In this document: positions 1 to 7,863 of the stretch, in pieces
Numbering within the stretch: the stretch's first letter is position 1
Layout: each line of letters starts with the position of its first letter
Assembly: GCA_025361485.1 (NCBI GenBank)
Contig: JANYLA010000142.1
Coordinates: forward strand, 1 to 55,202
Direction of reading: 5' to 3'
DNA: 55,202 nucleotides
Origin: Bacteroidales bacterium
GTDB lineage: Bacteria > Bacteroidota > Bacteroidia > Bacteroidales > Tenuifilaceae
Notes under the pieces: model-generated
Told to the model about the DNA's origin: nothing
Database searches by the model: none
The model's input: only the letters and a program-made list of their open reading frames with translations
Made by a program: the position numbers and the translations under genes

Positions 1-92
1 CCTCCTATATTTTGCAGGGCATACAAAATGATACAGCAAAACTGTTACATTATGACTTTTATGTAAATATTCACTCACATAACAAAAATATA

Positions 93-3000
93 TTATTTTT
101 CGAAGCAGAGCTTCGAGGAATTAAACCAACTGAGATTAAAAGAAGATGTTGATGTTTCTTGAATATTGTCTTTTGCTGTTATTGCTAGATAAACAGTTCC
201 TGCTGCTGATTGAGCAGGTATTGTACAGCTGTAACTTCCTGCTGAAAAATACAGACTAACCTTATTGGTTAAGCTGTTTGCTGCATTACCCCAATCAACC
301 CAAGCGTCAAGAATATTACCATCAGCATCAGTAAGCGTTGCAGAGACCGTTATTGCCTGTCCGGTTGTTGGACTCACCGGAGAGATTGTAAGGTTCGAAA
401 TTGAAGGCAGCTGGTTTTGAGCAATTGCAAAATTGAATAGCGATGTTGATTCAACATCTAGGTTATCCTTAGCATTTACACTCAAATAAATGGTTACTGC
501 CGATGATTGAGCAGGGATGGTTGCATTATACTTTCCATCGCTGTATGTCATATTCACATTGTTGCTCAAATCGTTAGCTGCTGTTCCCCACTTTATCCAT
601 GCCTGTTGGATTGAACCATCGTTATCTGTAATATTTGCCGACAGGGTTATGATTTGCCCTGTTATTGGGCTCTGCGGAGCCAATGCTATGGCCGATATTG
701 CAGGCGATTGGTTTTGAGTAACGCTAATGTTATTTGTAGCTGTTGTTATTCCATTAAGATTATCCTTAGCATTAATTGAGATATAAATTGTTCCGGCAAC
801 AGATTGAGAAGGAACTGTTGCTGAATATTTACCATCACTCAATGTCATTGCAATATTGTTGCTTAAATTCTCCGCTGTTGTTCCCCAAAGTAACCACACC
901 TCTTGAATTGCACCATCGCTGTCGGTAATGCTTGCAGATACGCTTATCGTTTGTCCTGTTAGCGGACTTTGTGGAGAATATATAATATTTGAAACAGTTG
1001 GAAGCTGGTTTTGCAATACGGCATAATTATATAGTTCAGTAGCTATTGCATCTCTATTATCTTTGGCATTAATACTCAGGAAGATTGTACATGCAGAAGA
1101 TTGCGCAGGAACAATTGCTTTATAGAATTCCCCATCTAGAGTCATTGTTAGCGCATTGTTCAGGTTATTGGCAGATGTGCCCCATTTTAGCAATGCCTCT
1201 TGGATGGTTCCATCAGAATCAACTATTGCCGCAGAAATGGTTACCTCATCACCAACGTAGGGATTTTGTGGCAACCGTGTAATATTGGTAATAGTAGGAA
1301 TGGCATTTTGTGCAACCACAAAATTATATGTGCTAGTGGTTTCGGCACCCATATCATCGCGAGTGCTAATCCTTAGATAAACGGTTCGAGCCTGATCTTG
1401 CGCAGGTATTGTTGCTTCATATTTCCCATCAAGAAAAACTAGATTAAGCTGATTAGTAAGAGCCGAAGATGACGTTCCCCAGTTTAACCAAGCATCTTCA
1501 ATTGAGCCATCGGCATCGGTAATTGTTGCAGTTATTCTAATAACTTGACCTGTAACGGGAGTTAATGGGTCATTGTTAATATTTGATATGGCAGGCATTT
1601 CATTCTGTACAACGTCATAGCTAAATAAAACCGATGACGCAGCGTCCAAATTATCCTTGGCATTAACACTTATATATACTGTTCCTTCTGCTTGTTTTGG
1701 AATAGTTGCCTTATAAACAGATCCATCAAGAGTCATCGGTAATATATTGTTCAGGGCCGATTCAGATAAACCCCATTTAACAATTGCTTCCTTAATGGTT
1801 CCATCGGAATCGGATATACTTGCAGAAATTACCACATTATCATTCGTTGTTGGGTTTACGGGTAAGGTGCTAATATTTGCAACGACAGGATAAACATTTG
1901 TTGCTGCTCCTACCCATGATAAATCATCGATAGCAATTCGAGAAGCACCATTGGAAACTAATTTTATTGTAAAATTTCCAGTAACATTAAAATTATTAAT
2001 CACGGCTGTTTGAACAGCGGTATTAACAGAAACGGGAGAGCCAATTTGTTGGTCGTTAATAAATAATGTAACGGAGCCTCCGCTTCCTGTAAACATCTGT
2101 TGGTGCTTGAATGATATCTGTGAACATCCTCCAGAAATAGTACCTGATAGAAGATCTGCTGTTGCGTCGGCCTTAAAACAAATTGCTTTTGTATTAATTG
2201 TTTGATCTGTTCGCGCCAGCGTTGCTGTCCAGCTAATACTATTATCACCTACCCATGACCTACTGGAATAGGATGAAGGAGAGGCGGTGGGCATATTCTC
2301 AAACGTTTCTATTTTGCCAACCCCTGCTACTCCAACAGTAATTGTAAAGGTTTGAGTTACGGTTGTGCTGCCATCAGTTGCAGATAGAGTAACAACGTTT
2401 GCACCAACATTAGCTGGCAGAGGGGTACCGCTTAGGGTTGCCGTTCCATTAATTACGCTAGAGATTGATAACCAATCGGGTTTTGCGGTTGTAGTAATGG
2501 TTATAGTCGCTGATGGATTAGCGTTATCGGATGTTGTAACATTATAGCTGTATAGACTTCCTGCCGTTGCGCTTAGCGTTGGAGAAGAGGTAAATTTTAA
2601 CCCTTCCAGTGCTGCCGCTTGAATAGTAAATGCTTGTGTTTTGATTGATGCTCCATCGGTAACATAAAGAACAACATCAAAAGAACCTGTTGATGTTGTT
2701 GTTCCGCTTAATGTTGCATTTCCGTTTGTACCCGTTGTTAAGGTAAGCCAAGCTGGTTTTGTTGGAGCGGAAATTGTAAATGTTGAGCCTACTGGTCCAG
2801 TTACCGAAACGGAATAGGTGTATAGCTGATTAATTGTTGCCGTTGTAATCGCAGAGCTGGTAAAGCTTAAAGCAACCGGACCACTACTCCAAACCGCTTC
2901 GGCATATTCAGGATGATCGATGTAAGGGTTGCGATTGTGCTGTAAGGCATAAATGGCATTATTCCTTGCTATTTCCTTTGGGCTTACGGGATCTTGTTCG

Positions 3001-3698
3001 TTCCATTTTAGTAGCAAGCTAACATACCACGATTTAAAAGCAGGATATGTAGTACCATTTAAAATTTCACCTGCAGAACCATTCAATACCCATCCGGCAA
3101 TTTTATCCTCGTAGCGTGTAGCCACATATAAGTACATGCGAGCAAAGTCTCCTTTGAACTCATCAATTGGTTCAAATACAACTCCGGAATAACCTGATGC
3201 TGGATCAGAATTTCCTAATTTACTACCGTTCGATGATGTCCACGATACCGTTTTAACTTCTCCATGAGGAAAACTACTTCTGCGGTTATTCACGTAGCCA
3301 TCGGTTGGAACGATATGATGTGCATCCGAGCGCTGTGGAGAGGCTTTGCCCAACCAGCTATCGCAAAAAGTGTGTTCACGATTATAGCAATCCGATTTGC
3401 TAGAGTATGAACCGCACCGATCGCTACTTGCGTGATTAAACCAATAGTTTGCTGTACCATCCGCTTTTATAGAGTACATATCCCAGACTTTTCCTGAGGG
3501 AAGATTATCTGAGGTGGTATAAACCGTATAGAGACCATCATATCCTAAATCAGTATGCCCCTTTATGATATTATACAAAGCCGTTTTCAATTCAGCACCT
3601 GTTTTCCCTACTGCGTTGTTGTAATAACCTGCAGGTTGTGCAAAAACGGCAAATGTTAAGCTTACCAGTAAAACAAAAGAGAGTAATCGTTTAATCAT
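93..3698 (-). CDS. Secreted endonuclease I family nuclease with putative-Ig domains and six tandem ~99-aa repeats
   Basis: This is a large (about 1201 aa) exported nuclease. A signal peptide (residues 1-20, ending AVFA before Q21) precedes an endonuclease I domain at about 22-270, with Cys-rich loops, the NREH motif (106-109, His109 the expected general base), the DAHHIVPTDGYVNNRR block (125-140) and NRNPYIDHPE near 255. The family cleaves RNA and DNA outside the cytoplasm. Two putative-Ig (He_PIG-like) domains follow at about 280-360 and 370-455, then a jelly-roll-like module at about 460-600, then six copies of a ~99-aa beta repeat from 603. I chose ATG 3698 because it opens a good signal peptide; an upstream in-frame GTG at 3734 would place residues before it. 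The protein ends soon after repeat 6 in FNSSKLCFEK with no recognisable T9SS sorting domain, which is odd for this architecture. Family assignment is confident; substrate and the role of the repeats are unknown. Confidence 0.9.
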   Translation of the reverse strand: MIKRLLSFVLLVSLTFAVFAQPAGYYNNAVGKTGAELKTALYNIIKGHTDLGYDGLYTVYTTSDNLPSGKVWDMYSIKADGTANYWFNHASSDRCGSYSSKSDCYNREHTFCDSWLGKASPQRSDAHHIVPTDGYVNNRRSSFPHGEVKTVSWTSSNGSKLGNSDPASGYSGVVFEPIDEFKGDFARMYLYVATRYEDKIAGWVLNGSAGEILNGTTYPAFKSWYVSLLLKWNEQDPVSPKEIARNNAIYALQHNRNPYIDHPEYAEAVWSSGPVALSFTSSAITTATINQLYTYSVSVTGPVGSTFTISAPTKPAWLTLTTGTNGNATLSGTTTSTGSFDVVLYVTDGASIKTQAFTIQAAALEGLKFTSSPTLSATAGSLYSYNVTTSDNANPSATITITTTAKPDWLSISSVINGTATLSGTPLPANVGANVVTLSATDGSTTVTQTFTITVGVAGVGKIETFENMPTASPSSYSSRSWVGDNSISWTATLARTDQTINTKAICFKADATADLLSGTISGGCSQISFKHQQMFTGSGGSVTLFINDQQIGSPVSVNTAVQTAVINNFNVTGNFTIKLVSNGASRIAIDDLSWVGAATNVYPVVANISTLPVNPTTNDNVVISASISDSDGTIKEAIVKWGLSESALNNILPMTLDGSVYKATIPKQAEGTVYISVNAKDNLDAASSVLFSYDVVQNEMPAISNINNDPLTPVTGQVIRITATITDADGSIEDAWLNWGTSSSALTNQLNLVFLDGKYEATIPAQDQARTVYLRISTRDDMGAETTSTYNFVVAQNAIPTITNITRLPQNPYVGDEVTISAAIVDSDGTIQEALLKWGTSANNLNNALTMTLDGEFYKAIVPAQSSACTIFLSINAKDNRDAIATELYNYAVLQNQLPTVSNIIYSPQSPLTGQTISVSASITDSDGAIQEVWLLWGTTAENLSNNIAMTLSDGKYSATVPSQSVAGTIYISINAKDNLNGITTATNNISVTQNQSPAISAIALAPQSPITGQIITLSANITDNDGSIQQAWIKWGTAANDLSNNVNMTYSDGKYNATIPAQSSAVTIYLSVNAKDNLDVESTSLFNFAIAQNQLPSISNLTISPVSPTTGQAITVSATLTDADGNILDAWVDWGNAANSLTNKVSLYFSAGSYSCTIPAQSAAGTVYLAITAKDNIQETSTSSFNLSWFNSSKLCFEK
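125..1890 (-). repeat. Six in-phase ~297-bp coding repeats in the nuclease gene
   Basis: The repeats encode about 99 residues each. Shared features are an opening PxISNI, then SPxTGQxIxxSAxITDxDG, an AWxxWG block, a DGKYxATIPAQ strand, TIYLSINAKDN and a closing QNQ. Repeat 6 starts at 410 (reading leftward) and repeat 1 starts near 1890. They resemble beta-sandwich stalk modules and probably arose by tandem duplication, which also makes this segment liable to copy-number change and assembly error. Confidence 0.85.
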
Positions 3699-3757
3699 AT
3701 AAAAAAGTTTTAATGCGTTTGTCAGCAACAACACCTAATCGAGAATACGCATTGACT

Positions 3758-3835
3758 CTTTCAGGTCTACCGACTCTGAAAGGTCATTTTCCGATGAAAT
3801 TTCCTGTCAGAGCTCGAAGAACCTATCAGAGTAAT
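3758..3835. repeat. Short degenerate CTGAAAG/CAGAG intergenic repeats with a hairpin
   Basis: Between the nuclease gene and the cyclo-ligase gene, CTTTCAG (3758-3764) pairs with CTGAAAG (3776-3782) around an 11-nt loop. It is followed by two near-identical direct copies, CCTGTCAGAG and CCTATCAGAG, near 3803-3832. They lie upstream of the nuclease start on its strand. They resemble small palindromic intergenic repeats common in this phylum, but I cannot count copies genome-wide. Confidence 0.4.
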
Positions 3836-3882
3836 TTCGATAAATTCGAAGGAAAAGGAACGATTGCTGATAATCATTTGGT

Positions 3883-4437
3883 TTAATTTGTTGAAATAAC
3901 AATATCAACCGGAACATCAAGGGATGATACCGGAACTTCGTCAATAATCTGAAAATCGTAGCCAACGGCTACTTTGTATGCGTTGGTTTGCTTAAGAAAG
4001 CGATCGTAAAACCCTTTGCCCCGGCCCAATCGGTTACCCTTTTTATCGAAAGCAATTCCTGGGATAATGGCAAAATCAACATCCTTTGGGTTTACCAACT
4101 CCTCGGTTTTGGGTTCATGAATACCAAAAGATTCATTGGCAACAAGGTTTTGCAGTCCGTTGAAGGCTCTCAATTCAAGCGTTTCGCCCACAACCATTGG
4201 TAAAACCATTTTCTTTTCGGCAGCCCATTTTTGTACAAAATGATGCGTGCTCACCTCATCGGGCATCGACCAGTATGCAAGAATAACCTTGGCTTGAATA
4301 AATTGAGGTAATGATTCAACGTGATTAAAAATAATCTCGGAATCAATAATTGCATTCTCAGGTGAAAAGGTCTTTTTTTTCTCCTTGATCAACTTTCTTA
4401 ATTCCTTTTTGCGACTATTTACATCTTCTTGATTCAT
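3883..4437 (-). CDS. 5-formyltetrahydrofolate cyclo-ligase
   Basis: A 184-aa cytoplasmic enzyme expected to convert 5-formyl-THF to 5,10-methenyl-THF using ATP, in folate one-carbon metabolism. Evidence is the N-terminal basic helix with RKKELRKLIKEKKK, the central AYWSMPDEVSTHHFVQKW region, and the C-terminal signature PGIAFDKKGNRLGRGKGFYDRFL-like segment (about residues 126-148), which holds the nucleotide/substrate loop. Length is normal for the family. It follows the large secreted protein gene after a 94-nt gap with no promoter motif visible, so it is probably the last gene of the operon that starts at the SUI1 gene. Confidence 0.93.
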   Translation of the reverse strand: MNQEDVNSRKKELRKLIKEKKKTFSPENAIIDSEIIFNHVESLPQFIQAKVILAYWSMPDEVSTHHFVQKWAAEKKMVLPMVVGETLELRAFNGLQNLVANESFGIHEPKTEELVNPKDVDFAIIPGIAFDKKGNRLGRGKGFYDRFLKQTNAYKVAVGYDFQIIDEVPVSSLDVPVDIVISTN

Positions 4438-4531
4438 TAACCGAAGAGTTTTAAAAGTTTAAAAATAACTTAGATCAATTACATATCCCATTGATGAATG
4501 GTAATCAGAAAAAAACACTAAAATTGATTGG

Positions 4532-7366
4532 TTATTGACCGTAAAAATCTACAAATATACTAAACGAGTTAAACGGTAAAAAGTTATCACCTGCCCATCC
4601 TTGCTGTAGTTTAAAGCGAATTGGGTACCTTGTTCGGAACATATTTACATCCGTAAAAATTTCAAAGCCAAACGATTTCATTACCCGGGAATATCTGCCT
4701 GAAGAGGTTTTAAATTCATTCGTTGCATAATCGAAGAATCCGTTCAACGAAATCCGTTTTAGATATGCAAGAGAACCGATTGCAAAGTCGGGGTATGCTA
4801 TTGGCAATAAATAATCGACAGAAATGGAGCTAAATCTCTCGGAGTAAAAATCAGAGTAACCACGAGGAAAGATAATCTTATTGGGTAAAAAATATCGCTG
4901 AATTTTTTGTTTCTGAAAGCTTTGCTTAATAAGCCAGCTGTGAGTTTTACCAATCCCTGGTAAATAGATTAAAAATGCGCCTGAAACCAATGATCCAAAA
5001 TTGTTTCGATTAAACGGAGCATCCTCGAAGTTGACATCTGCGGAGAAGCCCAATCGAGGTCGAACATTTTTTAAGGCTTGGTTCTGTAGTGATGAAAAGT
5101 AAATCTGGTAGTTGAATCGATGAAATCCCTTATGATACAAACTATCGCTGGTCGATAGAAAATAATCATTGGTGCTTTTTATCTGAAAAAATGGGTAAAG
5201 TATCGTTGAAAAACGATTCGCCGAAAGCGTTAAGGGAAGATAAACGCTAAGGGTCGATTCCTTTCGTTGCTTTACCGTGTTTAGTAAATCAGTGTTATTA
5301 ATATGATAAATCCACGGAGAAATGCCACTCAATTCAAATTGCAATGAAAACACAGGAAACAAGCCATAATACTGATAATTAACACGAGCTAAATGTGTTT
5401 TATCATATCCATACCCTGCTGTTAAAACGGATGTACCCGTAAGGTTTTGAGAATAAACGGTTGCCCCGGGTTTAATATTTACTTCACCTACTGCTAGCTG
5501 ATTTATATCAAAATAAAACGGTGTCCAGCTATGAATATTTGCTATCGTTTTTAAACCTCGATATTTATGAATATCATAGGTTTTATTGGGTATTTCGATT
5601 GAATCGATATTAAAATTCTCTGATGCCCTTAGCCCCGCAGTTATCTTATCATCGTCAATTGTGCTTAATGTAATTTGTGCATTTGTAGTATCAATATTTG
5701 CAGTTGAGATGCAATAACCCGTTGAGGAGTAACTTGAAAAAACTATCCTTTTTGAATTTGAATCATAAAAAGGATCTGTTGCCCCAAAAGCAGTATTGGT
5801 AAGTTGGCTTACTTTTTTTGTAGAAACATCAAAGGCAAATACATCCTCCTTATAATTATTAGATGTTGAGAAGAAAATCAAGTCGCCTGATGATGAAATG
5901 GAATGAATGTCGCGAAAAGTTGGGCCATAAATCACTTCGCAAACACCGGAATTATTAAGCCCAACAATCGATTTTCCATTATCACTTACAACGCCTATTA
6001 ATAATTGCTTTTTATCTTCATTCCATGAAATTTCAAATGGTTGATAGTAGTTTGGTAGATTTACGCTCTTCTGCTTTACCCCGTTTAAATTGAAAGCAAC
6101 AATCGCATTACTTCCATCGTCATTTCCGCATATTGCATAAACAAAGCCATCGCTAGGGTTATAAATCGGCGAAAAGTATCTTCCTCTATCTGAAATTGTT
6201 TTCACTTCGTCCGATATTGCATTATACCATTTTATTACGCTAAAACTCTTATACTCCCAACGAATATGGGGTGCATATTCAGTCCAAAAAATATTTTGTT
6301 TCTGATATGATGGAATGCTGGTTAAATAGCCGGGATGGAACACCGTTTTTTCCTTATTCGTTTTAAAATCAATAATTACAAATCGAGGTAAAGTTGAAAG
6401 ATCTTTTTTGTAGACAACCATTGAGCTGTCGCTCAAAAGATTTGGATATCGATATTCGGTATACTCTTTAACCTCATTGGTTAACGATTGATAATTTATG
6501 AAACCTAAATCATTTTGTTTTGATTTCCAAAGGATATCCAAATTGTTGAATGCTAATTTAAAAAGCTGTTTTCTCGATAGCCCAGTCTGAAATTTCAACC
6601 CAAAATAAAAGGGAGAAATTGGTAATGGAATCCACGAGACTGCACCTAGCGTTTTTGACCAAACTTTATTTCCATAAGTAAGTTTAGCATAACTTACTAA
6701 CTGGTAACCGAAACTATAGTGATTTGGAATATTATCACGATAGGAACCCAAAAGCCACTTATCGTACTTAAATCGATTCGTTTTGGTTAAAAAGTGTGCT
6801 CGGTAATACTGATAAAAATCGGCTTGTCTTCCTCTGCCTGAGTTTGATGTTGCTGTTTCGAAAGCTACGGCATCACCTTCAAGAAACCAACTTGGAACAA
6901 GTCCAGCAGAATAGCCAACTACTTGTTCTCCAAAAATAAATGATAATGGTTTAACAATTCCTCTGTTAAGTTTAAATAGCTGTGATGTATGTCGTGTTTC
7001 GTGCAACGCCAGCTGAGTAAGCCAAGGCTGTGCGCTTGTTGATGAAGGTGGCTGTGAAATAATCTCCATCCGCTTTGGAGCCCAAGCCACAAATCCATTT
7101 GAAAGGGTACTATGATTATGAATTACAATATCAAAGATTTTTTGTTTAGCACCCAATGATTTGGGTGTAACGCTATGGATAACGCTTAATAGATTTGCAT
7201 ACCGAAACGCCATTTTTTCCGCTTCAGATGGAAAAAGTATTCGGAAGTTTTCTGTTTTTATTTGTCTCCACTTTGTTCCGAATGGCTCAACTCCTGTTAT
7301 GTAGAACTGTGCCATTGATTGCGAAGCCAAAAAAAGAAAAAAGAAAAACAAAAAGCGTTTTATCAT
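4532..7366 (-). CDS. Secreted gluzincin-like metallopeptidase fused to a beta-propeller and probable outer-membrane barrel
   Basis: A 944-aa protein with a signal peptide (1-19, ending SMA before Q20). Residues about 30-250 look like a peptidase-MA/gluzincin domain: HETRH at 122-126 fits the zinc motif HExxH, and E163 in FLEGDA fits the third ligand downstream. A middle part (about 290-580) has repeated short beta segments with WD40-like/TolB-propeller character, such as the SGDLIFFSTSNN and DSNSKRIVFSS blades. The C-terminal part (about 640-944) is rich in alternating aromatic/polar beta strands and probably forms an outer-membrane barrel. The genomic context is translation/folate genes and says little about function. 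Proteolytic activity is inferred from motifs; the protein could instead be a structural or assembly factor at the cell surface. Confidence 0.7.
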   Translation of the reverse strand: MIKRFLFFFFLFLASQSMAQFYITGVEPFGTKWRQIKTENFRILFPSEAEKMAFRYANLLSVIHSVTPKSLGAKQKIFDIVIHNHSTLSNGFVAWAPKRMEIISQPPSSTSAQPWLTQLALHETRHTSQLFKLNRGIVKPLSFIFGEQVVGYSAGLVPSWFLEGDAVAFETATSNSGRGRQADFYQYYRAHFLTKTNRFKYDKWLLGSYRDNIPNHYSFGYQLVSYAKLTYGNKVWSKTLGAVSWIPLPISPFYFGLKFQTGLSRKQLFKLAFNNLDILWKSKQNDLGFINYQSLTNEVKEYTEYRYPNLLSDSSMVVYKKDLSTLPRFVIIDFKTNKEKTVFHPGYLTSIPSYQKQNIFWTEYAPHIRWEYKSFSVIKWYNAISDEVKTISDRGRYFSPIYNPSDGFVYAICGNDDGSNAIVAFNLNGVKQKSVNLPNYYQPFEISWNEDKKQLLIGVVSDNGKSIVGLNNSGVCEVIYGPTFRDIHSISSSGDLIFFSTSNNYKEDVFAFDVSTKKVSQLTNTAFGATDPFYDSNSKRIVFSSYSSTGYCISTANIDTTNAQITLSTIDDDKITAGLRASENFNIDSIEIPNKTYDIHKYRGLKTIANIHSWTPFYFDINQLAVGEVNIKPGATVYSQNLTGTSVLTAGYGYDKTHLARVNYQYYGLFPVFSLQFELSGISPWIYHINNTDLLNTVKQRKESTLSVYLPLTLSANRFSTILYPFFQIKSTNDYFLSTSDSLYHKGFHRFNYQIYFSSLQNQALKNVRPRLGFSADVNFEDAPFNRNNFGSLVSGAFLIYLPGIGKTHSWLIKQSFQKQKIQRYFLPNKIIFPRGYSDFYSERFSSISVDYLLPIAYPDFAIGSLAYLKRISLNGFFDYATNEFKTSSGRYSRVMKSFGFEIFTDVNMFRTRYPIRFKLQQGWAGDNFLPFNSFSIFVDFYGQ

Positions 7367-7388
7367 TGAATCCTCTTATGTTTTTATT

Positions 7389-7733
7389 TTACCCTGATAT
7401 TTTAACCCGATAGCCCCACTCCTTTAAAAGGTCGGCCATTCGAATTTTAAAATCACCTTGTATGATTATTTCACTATCCTTAACTGAACCACCAACACCG
7501 CATTTTGTTTTCAGTTTTTTTCCAAGGTCAGCCAAATCATCTTCCCTGCCAATAAAACCTTTAACAAGAGTGACGGTTTTTCCTCCACGATTTTTCTTTT
7601 CAATGGCAACAATCAAAGTTTGTTTTTGAGTCGGTAGAGTTTCCTTTTCTGCCTCCTCTTTCTGCTGATACTGATAATCGGGGTTGGTTGAGTAGACAAC
7701 GCTAAGCCTATCTTTCCAATTATTATCCTTCAT
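7389..7733 (-). CDS. SUI1/YciH-type translation initiation factor homologue
   Basis: A 114-aa cytoplasmic protein with a charged N-terminal tail (1-45) and an SUI1 (eIF1-like) domain at about 46-114. The recognisable core is EKKNRGGKTVTLVKGF, then DLGKKLKTKCGVGGSVKD, then IIIQGDFKIRMADLLKEWGY. Bacterial YciH proteins influence initiation fidelity. I chose the ATG at 7733, not the ATG at 7766, because a -7 type promoter motif lies at 7753-7760, inside the longer reading frame. The gene lies 22 nt upstream of the secreted peptidase-like gene and probably heads that operon. Confidence 0.88.
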   Translation of the reverse strand: MKDNNWKDRLSVVYSTNPDYQYQQKEEAEKETLPTQKQTLIVAIEKKNRGGKTVTLVKGFIGREDDLADLGKKLKTKCGVGGSVKDSEIIIQGDFKIRMADLLKEWGYRVKISG

Positions 7734-7752
7734 ATTAATAGTATTTTGACCG

Positions 7753-7760
7753 CAAAAGTA
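7753..7760 (-). promoter_or_regulatory. Bacteroidota -7 promoter element (TACTTTTG)
   Basis: On the minus strand this reads TACTTTTG, a perfect TAnnTTTG. It sits 20 nt upstream of the SUI1 gene start at 7733. The -33 TTTG element is not clearly conserved. Confidence 0.6.
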
Positions 7761-7834
7761 CGTCAAAAACAGATTAACATCGAATGAAATAAAGCTAAAG
7801 TTGCATTAACGAAAGGCTGTTTAGGAAATTTGGT

Positions 7835-7842
7835 TACTTTAG
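7835..7842 (+). promoter_or_regulatory. Possible -7 element (TACTTTAG) for the DUF2723 gene
   Basis: TACTTTAG differs from TAnnTTTG at one position and lies 21 nt before the ATG at 7864. The same variant occurs at a similar distance before the Crp/Fnr gene. Confidence 0.4.
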
Positions 7843-7863
7843 CTGATTATATTTTATCAAATT

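Noticed and set aside
93-1890. CRISPR-like or mobile repeat array
   Set aside because: The periodicity is about 297 bp, in frame, and encodes homologous protein domains.
3699-3734. N-terminal extension of the nuclease from a GTG at 3734
   Set aside because: The ATG at 3698 directly opens a normal signal peptide; the extension would put extra residues before it.
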